Of a DNA stretch of 64,000 nt, positions 23,132-33,775 are shown piece after piece. A model generated the notes under the pieces. The model did not search any database. It was not told where the DNA came from and saw only the letters and a list, made by a program, of their open reading frames with translations. Both the position numbers and the translations under genes were made by a program. The DNA comes from Ailanthus altissimus (taxonomy: Eukaryota; Streptophyta; Magnoliopsida; Sapindales; Simaroubaceae), in NCBI GenBank assembly GCA_946807835.1, contig OX327706.1:26277001-26341000 (forward strand), given 5' to 3'. Positions within the stretch are counted from its first letter, which is position 1. Every line of letters starts with the position of its first letter.

Positions 23132-24400
23132 ATTTAATTTTTCGAGCTTAACACGCATTGAAAGACTCGACCTCTATTTATAGTTATATTTATGACTCTC
23201 TTATGGTATAATATCTCAATAATGTTATAAATTTTTAAATTAATATGTCTCATAATTATTATATAATAAAATAATATAAAATTTAAAATTATTTATTATA
23301 TTATTATATTATTTTATTATTTAATATTATTTTTAAAAAAATTTATAATACTATTTAAAAATGTAATAGTATCTACTTATTTTCACCTACTAACATTCAC
23401 CGCAATTTCAAGTAACTACTCACCTAACCCCTTTGACTTCTTTAATTATTCTTAAATTTTCTATGATTTATACTTTTATTAGATTACAAATTATTTTATT
23501 TTTAATTTATAATTTTCACATGATCTTTTAAGAGTCTTGCACCTTTTTTTTTTTTTATTGGTGTTGCCTTAGTAAAGATGTCTGCGAACTACCTTACGGT
23601 TTGACAAAATTTCATCTCAATCTCTTTTTTTTTTCAACTAGCTCTCCGATAAAGTGATGTATAAACTTGATGCATTATGTCGTTGCAGTAGATAATTATA
23701 ATTGTAGGAGATACCACTTATAGAAAATATAACACTTTTTATTAGTATATGAAAGGCGTTTTTACAATATTGACTTACTTAAACTACTAATATGGAACCA
23801 TTCAGGCATTCACTCACACCTAAATTATAAACCCTCACTCATAAGGAGTGTCTTCTCTCCCATCACTAGCTAATTCTCTATTTCACTAGTTTTCTTTACT
23901 TCTTCAACTCTACATAGAATGGAGACATGTAAGCTCTTATTTATACATCTTTATATCGGTTTTATAGCTGACCTTACAAGCTATAACATCTTATTAAAAT
24001 TTTAACTAAAACTACAAATTTGTAAATTAATCTATGACGGTGAAGAAATTTTGGCTAATGTGCATGCATCCTAGTCAAAATCTTGTAAATATATTTTCCC
24101 AAAAATCTTCTAGCATGAAGATTAGATTTCTGACTAATTTTAACAAAGACAAGTGAAAATGACCATATATAAATATTATTTTATTTGAAGCTTTTTTTTT
24201 TTTTTGGGGAGACGGAAAGGGAGTCTCGAACTCAGAATCTCCATCTTAGTTTGAGACAAGTTTAAGGGTCGTTTGGGTTAATGAATCGTGAATGCATATC
24301 ACCTCAATGTATATCCTAATTAGCTAGTCAGAGTGAAACATTCCCACGCTAAATTCCTTACTCATCTTCATCTAGGATTAGGAATTTCTCGCGTCTTAAT
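23132..24400. other. AT-rich intergenic region after the LINE
   Basis: No gene is supported. A third occurrence of GAAAGACTCGA lies at 23160-23170, 28 bases after the LINE's right duplication. Around 23200-23370 is a palindrome-rich ATTATATAATA stretch that may be a decayed MITE. A short phrase at about 24215-24240 (GGAGTCTCGAACTCAGAATC) is common in plant repeats. Confidence 0.4.
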
Positions 24401-24417
24401 TCAATCATCATTCGTCA

Positions 24418-24519
24418 TGGGTTCTGCTTGGGATCTCCAACAACTGATCTTTGAATATGATAAACTTTTTTGCCATGAACTTCAAGAAACGCAAAACTGG
24501 AACTCAAGTTTCGTTGCGT
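24418..24519 (+). CDS. Unrecognised first-exon paralogue of the 17.2 kb candidate gene
   Basis: Translation from the ATG at 24418 gives 34 residues beginning MGSAWDLQQLIFEYDKLFCH, with ETQNWNSSFV at the end, and then a good donor (GC|GTAAGTC). It aligns with the exon at 17172 (shared FCH, ETQ, NS-FV, and similar flanking DNA including the intron start, TCTTGTTGTTTC here versus GTCTTGTTTC there). The two exons are thus diverged copies. The downstream exons cannot be identified with confidence. A retrotransposon sits 0.85 kb further on and may have disrupted this copy. Function unknown. Confidence 0.35.
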
Positions 24520-25369
24520 AAGTCATATTCTTGTTGTTTCATTTTAATTGATACTCCTGCATGAATTAAGTCTTAAAATGCATGTAATTCAAATTATTAG
24601 CGATTTGCTTCCTCGATTTTGCTTGATATATTAGCCACACAGTAACTGATCGCTTCACTATTGTGTAAATTTGGTCTAATTCTTAACTTCTTTTTTTTAA
24701 TACAATTTCATGAATGTTGTATGTTATATGATGATGCCGCGGGAACGGTAGTTCCAAGAACACCAGGCCGAGCAGAGAAAGCATCTTAATAACAAACAAG
24801 TTATGGTCATCCCCAGTTACAGTTCCCATGATTGAAAGCAATTTCACACATGGTGATGGTGGTGGGCAGTGGCTCGGCCTCCTAGATGACATTGACGAGA
24901 TGCCAGCAGATAGATGCTTTCTACGAGCTGAGTCAAATCTTAAACGGTCCCTCTATACACAGGCGTCACTCTCACAGCCTGCAAAAACCCTCTGATAATC
25001 ATAATCCCAGTGAAAATCCATTTCTCTTTCTCCAAAATCACAACATTAATACTGAACCTCAGCTTCCGGCAATCTTGTCAATGTCTGCCCTACTCCTCAA
25101 AACCCTGCAAGCTTGGCAACAAGCACTGCAGCACGTATATGTTTCTTACGCAGAATGATGTCGACTTCAACAATATATTTTCATGTACAATTATCTTAGC
25201 CTCGGATTTTTTTTTCTTTTTTCAATTAATTGTAGTCTCAAGTTCTTTCAATTTCAAACCCATTACAAGCTTGTTGAATAATTTTAACTGTATACAGGTG
25301 ATGTTAAGAGTTCTAGACAAATTACGCTCGGTGAACTTTGACATATTTATATACAATCAAGTTATGGAC

Positions 25370-26334
25370 TGTTTGAAAATTGGTGATACAACAATTTTGG
25401 TTGGATAAGAATTGAAATGAATACTAAAGTGGAGAGTCATAAGAATTTTAGAACGTGTGGGACATGTATGGAGAAGTTTAGGACGTGTGGGACACGAAAG
25501 GGGAAGTGAAACGGAATTCAAAGACGCGAAGGAAATGAAGAAAATTGCGAGGAGAGCTTCCAGCGTTGGACGCGAGAAGGGCTAGAGCTGCAGCGCCCAG
25601 GGATGAGCGCCGCAGCCCCAGAACGCGTGAAAAAGTTCGTTTTGGCTCGGGATTTCAAGTTTTGGGAAGTTTTGGACTTTCAAAACAAGTGGACTCTTAC
25701 TCCAACAAGGAATAGAGTTTGTAGGCACGAAATACACCATATATAAATACTTGTAAACCCTTGATTAAGATTAAGCATCTAAGGTTTCAAGATGTAACCA
25801 TAAGAGAAAATAGAGGAGCTAGGTAGGCACTAAGTGCGTGGTGCACTAGAGTGTAACTTTGGGGGTGTTTTCTTCTTTAGGTTCTTTGAGTGAATAAAAG
25901 AGAAACACTATAGATCCTTTTGGCTTAGATGCTCGGGCTATTCTTGTATTTTTTGTAAAAATCTCTTATGAGGAGATACGAAGAGGTCTTAGTGAGTCAT
26001 AATAATCAAGGGTAGATGCTTAGAGGTCTCTATGGGAGATACTAAGGGGTCTTGTGGGATCATTGATGATGTAAGAAGATACTTTGTAATCTATTTCAAT
26101 GGGAAGAAGCTGGATCATGGATCCTCCGTGGACGTAGGCAATTTGGGCCGAACCACGTATATCTTGTGTCTTGTGATTGGTTTGTTTTCTTTATCTTTAT
26201 TGGTGTGTTAATCTTATGTGTTCTTGCTTATGGTGTGAGTTATGATTTTCTGCTGCGCAAAGGGTATCAAGGTTGTGACTTAGTTGATGCCATAAGGGTG
26301 TCAAATTGAAGTGCACGGCGTGATATCCTCAATA
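25370..26334 (+). repeat. Left LTR of the non-autonomous element
   Basis: It begins TGTTTGAAAATTGG and ends CTCAATA, where the right LTR ends CTCAACA. The terminal CA has therefore mutated to TA. It contains a GC-rich patch (about 25540-25640) and TATATAAATACTTG near 25740, a likely TATA box of the LTR promoter. The primer site follows at 26338. Confidence 0.88.
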
Positions 26335-26337
26335 AAC

Positions 26338-26349
26338 TGGTATCAGAGC
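26338..26349 (+). other. Primer binding site (tRNA-iMet)
   Basis: TGGTATCAGAGC, the standard initiator-methionine tRNA primer site, three bases downstream of the left LTR. Confidence 0.9.
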
Positions 26350-27524
26350 TAGGGTGAAGCTACAAACTGCTATCGGAGCGTATGTTGAAGTACAAACTGA
26401 TGACAGAGCTTGAGTTGAAGTCCAAACTGATATTAGAGACATGAGTTGAAGTCCAGATTGCAGAGCATAGGCGGCAGAGTCAGATTGCAGAGCAAAGGTT
26501 GTCAACTATGGGGACTCACAAATATAAGAAAAGAACAATAAGGAAGATGATTATCTGAAAGAGGAAAAGATGATGGCCTTACTGGAGAGTTTTGAAGTAG
26601 AGATCACTCTTAAAGAAGATTTCCAAGAAGATGGTGTCATTTAGGTCCTAGTTAGAAGAATCATTCCGACTGGACACAAAATAAAGATGGAAAAAGAAGA
26701 ACAATCAAGATTGAAGGGCAGATCCAAAAGGTGTCTAGGGCACTCAAGGGGATAGTCCTAAGAAGAAGACAAAGATAGAAGGAAGGTGGATTTGCAAGTC
26801 TGTTGGATAACTAGGCAAAGACCTTGATCGCATGAGAGCTTCTGGAGGAATCAGTGTCTGATGAACGAACTATTTTTGGGATCTATGGTAGTGTTTTTAT
26901 ATGAGTCATGAAGAATCATTATTTACCAATTTGAGTAAATTGGCTTATGGTAAGTCATAGGGGATTGGTAGAATAAGATTGAGACTACATAGTAAAAAAG
27001 ATAAGGGAGGGACTAGGTATGAGATTTATTCCTCATCTCATAAAGACCTAAAGGACTCGGGACTGCTAGATCGAAACAGGGAGATTCATGGAAGACATAC
27101 AGAAGGAACACTAAATGGGGAAGCAAAACGATTGGGGAGTGATAAAGCATAGAGAGGGGCTATGTGCTTGTAGGAAAGTGCTTAGAATGGGATCAACTAA
27201 GGGGTTGATTTGAAACAGACCATAAAACAGCTTTTGATATATAACTTTGTGGCAGGGGTCGAAAGAGAATGTGTGGAAAGAGTAGTAATGGCGAGAATGA
27301 GATTTTCACCATTAGGGGTTATGGTCATGGTGTCTTCGGGATATGGAAGATCATAATATTGAACTACTCTAGACATCAGCATTCAGGAATCTTTGGAGAC
27401 CGTAGTCACAAGAGCCTTAGTTAAGTCGGAGACTTGACTTATAGACCATGCTAGTAAGCATTGGTCAAGGAGGGGTGACGGTGATTAGCTTCATGGGAAA
27501 AGATTTTGAATCAAGGAGGGGATT

Positions 27525-28496
27525 TGTTGGAAAATTGGTGATTCAATAATTTTGGTTGGACAAGAATTGAGATGAATACCAAAGTGGAGGGTCACAAGAA
27601 TTCTGAAATGTGTGGGACACGTATGAAGAAGTCTAGTTTATGTGGGACACAAAAGGGGAAGTGAAACGGGACTCAACGACGCGAAGGAAATGAAGAAAAT
27701 CGCGAGGAGAGCTTCCAGCGCCACAGCACTAGACGCAAGAAGGGCCAGCACTGCGGCGCCCAGGGACGAGCGCCGCAGCGCCAGAACGCGTGGAAAAGTC
27801 CGTTTTGGCTCGGGATTTCAAGTTTTGGAAAGTTTTGACTTCCAAAATAAGTGGACTCTTACTCCAACAAGGAATAGGGTTTGTAGGCACGAAATACACC
27901 CTATATAAACACTTGTAAACCCTTGATTAAGATTAAGCATCTAAGGTTTCAAGATATAACCATAAGAGAGAATAGAAGAGCTAGGTAGGCACTAAGTGTA
28001 TGGTGTACTAGGGTGTAACCTTGGGGGTATTTTCTTCTTTAGGTTCTTTGAGTGAATAAAAGAGAAACATCATAGATTCTTTTGGCTTAGATGCTCGGGC
28101 TATTCTTGTGTTTCTTGTAAAAATCTCTTATGAGGAGATACGAAGAGGTCTTATGGAGTCATAATGATCAAGGTTAGATTCTTAGAGGTCTCTATAGGAG
28201 ATACTAAGGGGTATTGTGGGATCATTGATGATGTAAGAAGATACTTTGTTATCTATTTCAATGGGAAGAAGCTGGATTATGAATCCTCCGTGGACGTAGG
28301 CAATTTGGGCCGAACTACGTATATCTTGTGTCTTGTGATTTGTTTATTTTCTTTATCTTTATTGGTGTGTTAATCTTATGTGTTCTTGCTTATAGTGTGA
28401 GTTATGGTTTTCCGCTGCGCAAAGGGTATCAAGGTTGTGGCTTAGTTGATGCCATAGAGGTGTCAAATTGAAATGCACGGCGTGATATCCTCAACA
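27525..28496 (+). repeat. Right LTR of the non-autonomous element
   Basis: It begins TGTTGGAAAATTGG and ends CTCAACA. It differs from the left LTR by scattered substitutions and by an indel in the GC-rich patch around 27715-27785. The differences reflect age, but I did not count them. The 88-codon frame at 27642-27908 lies inside the LTR and is not a gene. Confidence 0.88.
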
Positions 28497-28501
28497 TGGA
28501 C

Positions 28502-29175
28502 AATAATGGCAAGTGAAAGCTTATAAATGATGGTAATGAGAAAGTGGGCACTAATTTTCTTATCTTATGCTTATCAGTACCAGTAGTTGTGCATTTTGGC
28601 AATTTGATTTTGATATCAAAATCAAATTTAATATCTATAATCTGAGATTTACGTTTCATTGAATGTGCCAAAACTTGTAAATAAAGTTATAAAGATAAAG
28701 CTTTCTAGTTCGCAAAGCTCGAAGAAAGATTCGTATGCAACTATTGAAAAATTCCACACACAAAAGAGTTTTAAGTCCACCACCACAGGCACTGGTGATT
28801 TCTTAAACCATTACAGTTTTATTCTGCTCTGTAACTGGCTTTTAAATAGACAGAAGAGGAGTATACATTAGACCAAATGGCAGCCTTTCGTCAGTTTGTG
28901 TTATCATTTAATTAGCAGGATAATATATTTACATTCTTCCTCATCATCAAAACCCAACTCTTAATTTTAAAATAGAATTATCCGTTATTTACATTACAAC
29001 AAATTAAAGAAAAATTTAACTTCTTTGCAGGATCCAAGCAAAGACAACGAAAATGATGAACCAAAGAATGATCTTAGAAGCAGAAAAGCTATGCCTCGAT
29101 TGTGCCCCGATCTTTGGCATCATTTCTTTTTGAATGATTACAAATAGTGAACAACAAATAGTGAACACGAGATAT
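28502..29175. other. Interval between two retrotransposons, no firm gene
   Basis: This is the right-hand continuation of the DNA split by the 25.4-28.5 kb element. Joining the two sides across the TGGAC duplication gives a short open stretch (about 28 codons from 25300) that ends soon after the junction, so a disrupted exon is possible but unproven. A small minus-strand frame lies at 29016-29120. Confidence 0.4.
29016..29120 (-). CDS. Candidate 34-residue single-membrane-segment microprotein
   Basis: ATG at 29120 opens a short frame ending TAA at 29016-29018. It encodes a polar, basic start (PKIGAQSRHS) and then a strongly hydrophobic segment (IILWFIIFVVFAWIL), followed by QRS. It reads like a signal anchor or the first exon of a small secreted protein. 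I recognise no family, and there is no transcript or splice evidence. Chance is a real possibility at this length. Confidence 0.18.
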   Translation of the reverse strand: MPKIGAQSRHSFSASKIILWFIIFVVFAWILQRS

Positions 29176-29177
29176 GT

Positions 29178-29202
29178 CTATATATATATATATATATATA
29201 TG
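29178..29202. repeat. TA microsatellite
   Basis: A run of TA dinucleotides directly upstream of the left LTR of the second copia element. Confidence 0.9.
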
Positions 29203-29211
29203 TTCCTTTAA

Positions 29212-29435
29212 TATTAAGAATATTAAAAAATAATTTTGAAATTATTTTAGAATGATTTTAAAATAATTTTTTTTACCTTTTTATCATATATATATATATA
29301 TGTTATTAATGTAAAATATTATTTTTTTTATATATATTATTTTTTTATTTTGTAATAAAGTTACAGTTTATATAAAGATTCTATTGTACAGCTTTATATT
29401 TTATAGTGAAATATACTCCCTTTATATTTCTCACA
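29212..29435 (+). repeat. Left LTR of second copia element
   Basis: Starts TATTAAGAATATT and ends TTTCTCACA. It shares the stretches TGTTATTAATGTAAAATATT and GTGAAATATACTC with the right LTR. The tRNA-Met primer site follows directly at 29436-29446. Confidence 0.8.
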
Positions 29436-29617
29436 TGGTATCAGAGTTTTAATTTTTTTTTCACTGTCATTTTATTTAGCCGGAGATTTGTTAGAATTTT
29501 ATTTCAAAATCTGACAGAATCCATCGGAGTTTTTTAAAAAGTCGTCGAAAAACTCTGAAATCTTGCCATCTTAGCCACTGCCTATCTCAGATTACTTAGA
29601 ATCCTTCGGCCATTTCA

Positions 29618-29960
29618 ACGCCATCGACGACGCGCCAATCTAAGGTTGGAAACGGTCGGACGGGTCGACGGAACACCACTGCTGCCGGCCACTGTCACTT
29701 CAAATCCCGGCCATTATACGGTGATGTGACCAATACCGCCCACACCAAAAGAATCCCCAGTCACCGGCCGTTCAGTGCCGCCGATAACGCGCCAATCCGA
29801 GATCGAAAACTGCCGGAACATCACTACCGGTGATCACTTTTACTTTAGATCTCAGCCGTTATACGGCCACATGATCGACACTGCCCAAACCAAAATAATC
29901 CTTAGTCACCAACCGTTCAAACGCCGCCGAGTTTACCTCAATCGGAGGTCGGAGTAAGCT
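29618..29960 (+). repeat. Tandem duplication, about 157 bp period, in the copia leader/gag region
   Basis: CGCGCCAATC occurs at 29631-29640 and again at 29787-29796. The following text matches in parallel: ATTATACGG with ATGTGACC or ACATGATCGAC; CACCAAAA.AATCC; AGTCACC.ACCGTTCA. A third partial unit starts near 29925 (ACGCCGCCGAG...CAATCGGAGG). The block is much richer in G and C than its surroundings. It is part of the element, upstream of any readable gag. Confidence 0.65.
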
Positions 29961-30238
29961 GGACACGCCATCTGAAGTTCACTGGTTCCTGTTAAGGTCA
30001 TGTTTGTAAAAGTTTTAGTATTTTCAGGTCAGATCGTAATTTTTTATTCTTTTAGGGCTTTTTTTGAAAATTTTAACATTTTGGGAACATTTTTACAATT
30101 ATAATATTTTTAGGGGTTATTTTATAATTTTAAAAAAGTTTAGGGGCTATTTTATAATTATAATATTTTGAGGGGTTAATTTGTAATTATTAAAAGTTTA
30201 GGTGTTGACTTGTAATTAATAAAAGTTTAGAGACTAGA

Positions 30239-30890
30239 TTGTTATTAATTAAAAAAAGGTTTTTGAAATTTATGTATAAGTGTAGTATTTCTGTTGGTTC
30301 TGCTCTACCTAAGTCATGCCATATATCTGGACTATCTCAAGGTGTTGCTTTTACAAGAACTGCTATTATTACTGCACAGGATAATGTGAATCGTTTCCTT
30401 AATAACCTTGAATCTTTACTCCGTTTACTCCTTTTTAATTCTAGTAAACCCTTAATTTCTACTTCTTTCAATATTTCAGGTAATTCTTCTTGGTATTTTG
30501 ACTCTGCATGTTGTAATTACATAACTTGTGATCCTACAATTTTCTTCTCTAAAACTTTTAATTTCTATTTACCATCTATTCAAACTGCTAATGATTCTCT
30601 CATGAAAGTTAATCATGTTGGTCACGTGTCTTGCTCTAATCTCTTTGTATCTAACACTTTTTTTATTCCTAACTTTACATTAAATCTTTTGTCTGTTGGT
30701 CAATTATGCGAACTTAGTCTTAATGTCTTGTTTACTGCTTCTAGTTGTTATGTGCAAGATCCAAAGACCAGTCAGACGCTTGGAACAGACCATAAGGTTG
30801 GACGTCTGTATGAACTTATTTCTTTAGATCTATCATTCGTCTGTAGCATCTACCTCTTCAGTGCCTTCATTACATCTTTGGCAATTTAGT
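30239..30890 (+). pseudogene. copia gag end and aspartic protease fragment
   Basis: A 216-codon open stretch. The protease region has WYFDSACCNYIT, where the active copia protease has DSG/A-A-x-x-H/Y-x-T, followed by NLLSVGQLCEL, the conserved block after the protease. Most of gag, including the zinc knuckle, is not readable. Translation shifts at the end into the pre-integrase block, which lies in another frame from 30861. Confidence 0.75.
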
Positions 30891-31760
30891 TTGGGTCATG
30901 CGTCAGTCAATCGCATCCGATCTTTAGTATCTAGTGGTCATTTAGGTATTGTTTCTGATAATAAAGATGATTGTCTTACATATCCTTTAGCTAAGCAACC
31001 AGCCTTACATTTTGATAATAGTACTACTGTCTTCCATACTCCATTTGATCTTGTACATTCTGATATATGTGGTCCTTCTCCAAATCCCACAATGGGAGGA
31101 TTCAAATATTTTGTGATCTTCGTTGATGACTATTCTCGGTATACTTGATTGTTCCTTATGAAACAACGATCCGAATTTACTAAAATTTACCGAGATTTTG
31201 CTTAGAAGGTTAAAACTCAGTTCTCATGTCCTATTAAGGTTTTCCGCACTGATAATGCTATGGAGTATAGAGATTTTGATTTTCTAAATCTTTTACAGGA
31301 ACACGGTACTATATGTCAAATATCTTGTTTTGGTATATCTTAGCAAAATGGGAGAGCTGAACGTAAACACAGACACATTTTAGATACTACTCGTGCTTTT
31401 TTTATCTCTTCCTCTTGTCCTGAACGTTTTTGGGGAAAAGCTGCTTTGACCGTTGTCTTTACCATTAATCGTATTCTTTCTCCTGTTATAAAGAACAAGT
31501 CTCCTTATGAGCGTCTTTATGAAACTCTACCTAATTACAAACTTCTCAAAGTATTTGATTGTATTTGTTTTGTCATACTTCAAAAATATGAGCACACTAA
31601 ACTTGAGCCACGTACTCGATTATGTTGCTTCTTGGGATACGGGATAGAACATAAAGGTTATAGGTGTTGGGATACTATATCTAACTGTCTTCGTGTTTCT
31701 CGTTATGTACCCTTTCTCGAGCATACGATATTTTCCTCTATATCTAATTTTAAATCTGTG
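30861..31760 (+). pseudogene. copia integrase, broken by three stops
   Basis: The pre-integrase zinc block (LWQFSLGHASVNRIRSL) leads into the catalytic core. That core has DLVHSDICGPSP (first Asp), FVDDYSRYT, FRTDNAMEY (second Asp) and QNGRAERKHRHILDTTRA (Glu). The C-terminal part (FDCICFVILQKYEHTKLEPR, then GYGIEHKGYRCWD) follows. In-frame stops occur at about 31148 (Trp position), 31204 and 31340 (Gln positions). All three are explained by single C-to-T or G-to-A changes. Confidence 0.85.
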
Positions 31761-32049
31761 TCTCCTCCTATATCACAATTTTTTATAGATAATTCTGTTG
31801 ATCTTTTTTCCGATATTTCACCTACAGATATTTCTTCTGAGTTTCATACAGGTGAATCTGCTGAAACGACGCCTGCTTCTGAGCCTTCTACCTTATCTGA
31901 AGGATCTGCTCTCAACATCCCTGAGGCCTCCCCTACACCCTCTCTTCGTCGTTCATCTCGGGTAAGAGAACTTCTTGTTAAACTTCGTGATTATCACTGT
32001 TTCTTTACTACCCTTTCTTTATATGAGCCTCAATTATATTCCGAAGCTA

Positions 32050-32790
32050 GTTCTAATCTTATTTGGCAACAAGCAATGACAGAATAATTGCAGGCCCTTG
32101 AGAAGTCATATACTTGAGATTTTGTTACTCTTCCATCTAATAAAACTGTCATTGGATGCAAATGGGTATACAAGATCAAGACCAAATCTGATAGGTCTAT
32201 TGAGCGTTATAAAGCTCGTCTTGTTTCAAAAGGCTTTACTAAAGAATATGGAATTGATTATGAAGAAACTTTTGCCTCAGTTGCTAGACTAATTTTTGTT
32301 CGAAGTTTATTGGCTGTTGCTGTAGTTCGTGATTAGACATTATTTCAGATGGATGTCAAAAATGCTTTCCTCAATGGTGATCTCACTAAATAAATGTATA
32401 TGAAGCCTCTTCCTAGTTATCCACATCCTCCAGGCAAAGTCTGTAAATTTTGTCATGCTTTATATAATTTTAAACAAGCTCCTTGTGCATGGTTTGCAAA
32501 GTTTAGTGGAACTATTCTTCAGCATGGTTTTCAGTTTAGTCCCTATGACTCAGCTCTTTTTATCCGTAAAACAGCATAAAGTTGTGTTCTCCTTTTTATT
32601 TATGTTGATGATATGATTATCACGGGTGATGATCTTTTCGGTATTTCCACTCTCAAGAACTTTCTTTAGCAACACTTTGAAATGAAAGATCTTGACAATC
32701 TTAATTATTTCCTTGGCCTTGAAGTACTATCCGACTCTACTAGGTATTATTTTTCTCAGGCTAAATATGCATCTGATCTACTTGTTAAAG
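32050..32790 (+). pseudogene. copia reverse transcriptase with multiple stops
   Basis: Readable blocks are [53 protein letters not shown] (catalytic Asp), FKQAPCAWFAKF, IYVDDMIITG (catalytic YVDD), and NYFLGLEV. Stops interrupt the frame at about 32085, 32115, 32334, 32392, 32577 and 32668. Most sit where family members have Trp or Gln. The enzyme cannot be made. Confidence 0.85.
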
Positions 32791-32894
32791 CTGGGTTGAC
32801 AGACAGTAAGACTGCCTCCACTCCTCTAGAGCCTAATGTCAAACTCTGATCCTCTGATGGTACTCTTCTTAGTGATGCTACCCTCTAACGTTAA

Positions 32895-33555
32895 TTGGTT
32901 GGTAGTTTGGTCTACCTTACAGTTACTCGCCCAGACATTGCTCATGCTGTTTATGTTATGAGTCAGTTTATGACCGCTTCTTGTACCTCTCATTATACAG
33001 TAATTCTTCATATCCTACGTTATCTCAAAGGTACACTTTTTCACGGTCTCCATTTTTTGGCTCACTCTCCTCTTGTGTTACGAGCTTATGCTGATGCGGA
33101 TTGAGTGGGTGATCTTACGGATCGTCGATCAACTATTGAATTTTGTCTTTTCTTGGGTGATTCTCTTCTTTCGTGGAAAAGTAAGAAATAGAAAGCTACT
33201 GCTCGCTCGAGTACTGAAGCTGAATACCGTGCTCTTGCAGATACTAACCAAGAAATTGTCTGGCTCCGCTGACTTCTTGAAGATATGAGTATTTCCCACA
33301 CTGGAGCTACACCTCCTTATTGCGACAATTAAAGTGCTATCTAAATTGCTCACAATGATGTGTTTCATGAGCGAACTAAACATATTGAAACAGATTGTCA
33401 CTTTGTTTGGCAACACGTTTCTCAAGGCACTATCATGCTCCACTCCATCTTATCTAAGAAACAATCTGCTGATATTTTTATCAAATCTTTTCTTCCTCGC
33501 CATTTTCATGTTCTAGCCTCTAAACTCAAATTTATTTCTACTACACTATCTTGAA
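32895..33555 (+). pseudogene. copia RNase H with multiple stops
   Basis: LVGSLVYLTVTRPDIAHAVY is followed by AYADAD-stop-VGDLTDRRS (first catalytic Asp), ARSSTEAEYRALA (catalytic Glu retained), PYCDN-stop-SAI and HERTKHIETDCHFV, then the end block KKQSADIFIKSF. The element's coding part ends at the ATC/TTG junction before the polypurine tract at 33551-33567. Confidence 0.85.
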
Positions 33556-33567
33556 TTTGAGGGAGGG

Positions 33568-33764
33568 TATTAAGAAATGATTCTGGAATGATTTCAGAAT
33601 AAGTTTTTATACCCTCTTATTATATATACATGTTATTAATATAAAATATTATTTTTTTATATATGTTATTTTTTATTTTATAATAAAATTACAATCTATA
33701 TAAAAATTTCATTGTACAACTTTACATTTTACAATGAAATATACTCTTTTTATATTTTTTACCA
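33568..33764 (+). repeat. Right LTR of second copia element
   Basis: Starts TATTAAGAAATGATT right after GAGGGAGGG and ends TTTTTTACCA. It is followed by an A run (33765-33775). It is shorter than the left LTR by about 27 bases, mainly through losses in AT runs. Confidence 0.8.
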
Positions 33765-33775
33765 AAAAAAAAAAA

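Larger units (their letters stand above)
25370..28496 (+). mobile_element. Non-autonomous LTR retrotransposon (3.1 kb) with both LTRs and TSD
   Basis: Left LTR 25370-26334 and right LTR 27525-28496 are near-identical over about 970 bp. The 5 bp duplication TGGAC flanks the element (25365-25369 and 28497-28501). Three bases after the left LTR is TGGTATCAGAGC (26338-26349), complementary to the 3' end of initiator tRNA-Met. A purine-rich tract (AATCAAGGAGGGGATT) abuts the right LTR. The 1.2 kb interior has no recognisable gag or pol, only many short frames, so the element depends on proteins of another element. The LTR contains GTGGACGTAGGCAATTTGGGC followed by CCGAAC, a phrase I associate with copia (Tork/Tnt1-like) LTRs. 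The copia assignment rests on this and the primer site. Confidence 0.92.
29212..33764 (+). mobile_element. Complete but inactive Ty1/copia retrotransposon with short LTRs
   Basis: Left LTR 29212-29435 (224 bp) and right LTR 33568-33764 (197 bp) share the same body text. Both begin TATTAAG (ancestral TG now TA) and end in CA. The primer site TGGTATCAGAG starts at 29436, immediately after the left LTR. The polypurine tract GAGGGAGGG (33559-33567) abuts the right LTR. Between them lie degraded gag, protease, integrase, RT and RNase H in copia order. More than a dozen in-frame stops kill it. A TTTAA word at 29207-29211 and again at 33776-33780 may be the target duplication, displaced by a run of A, but this is weak. 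Confidence 0.9.

Noticed and set aside
24886..25158. 90-codon frame upstream of the non-autonomous LTR element
   Set aside because: It might be part of the candidate duplicated gene, but I see no family motif, and the start lies in an odd context. Not strong enough to list as a gene.
27642..27908. 88-codon frame rich in Arg and Ala
   Set aside because: It lies wholly inside the right LTR and the left LTR copy does not keep it open.
33129..33443. 104-codon minus-strand frame
   Set aside because: Antisense of the dead copia RNase H region.
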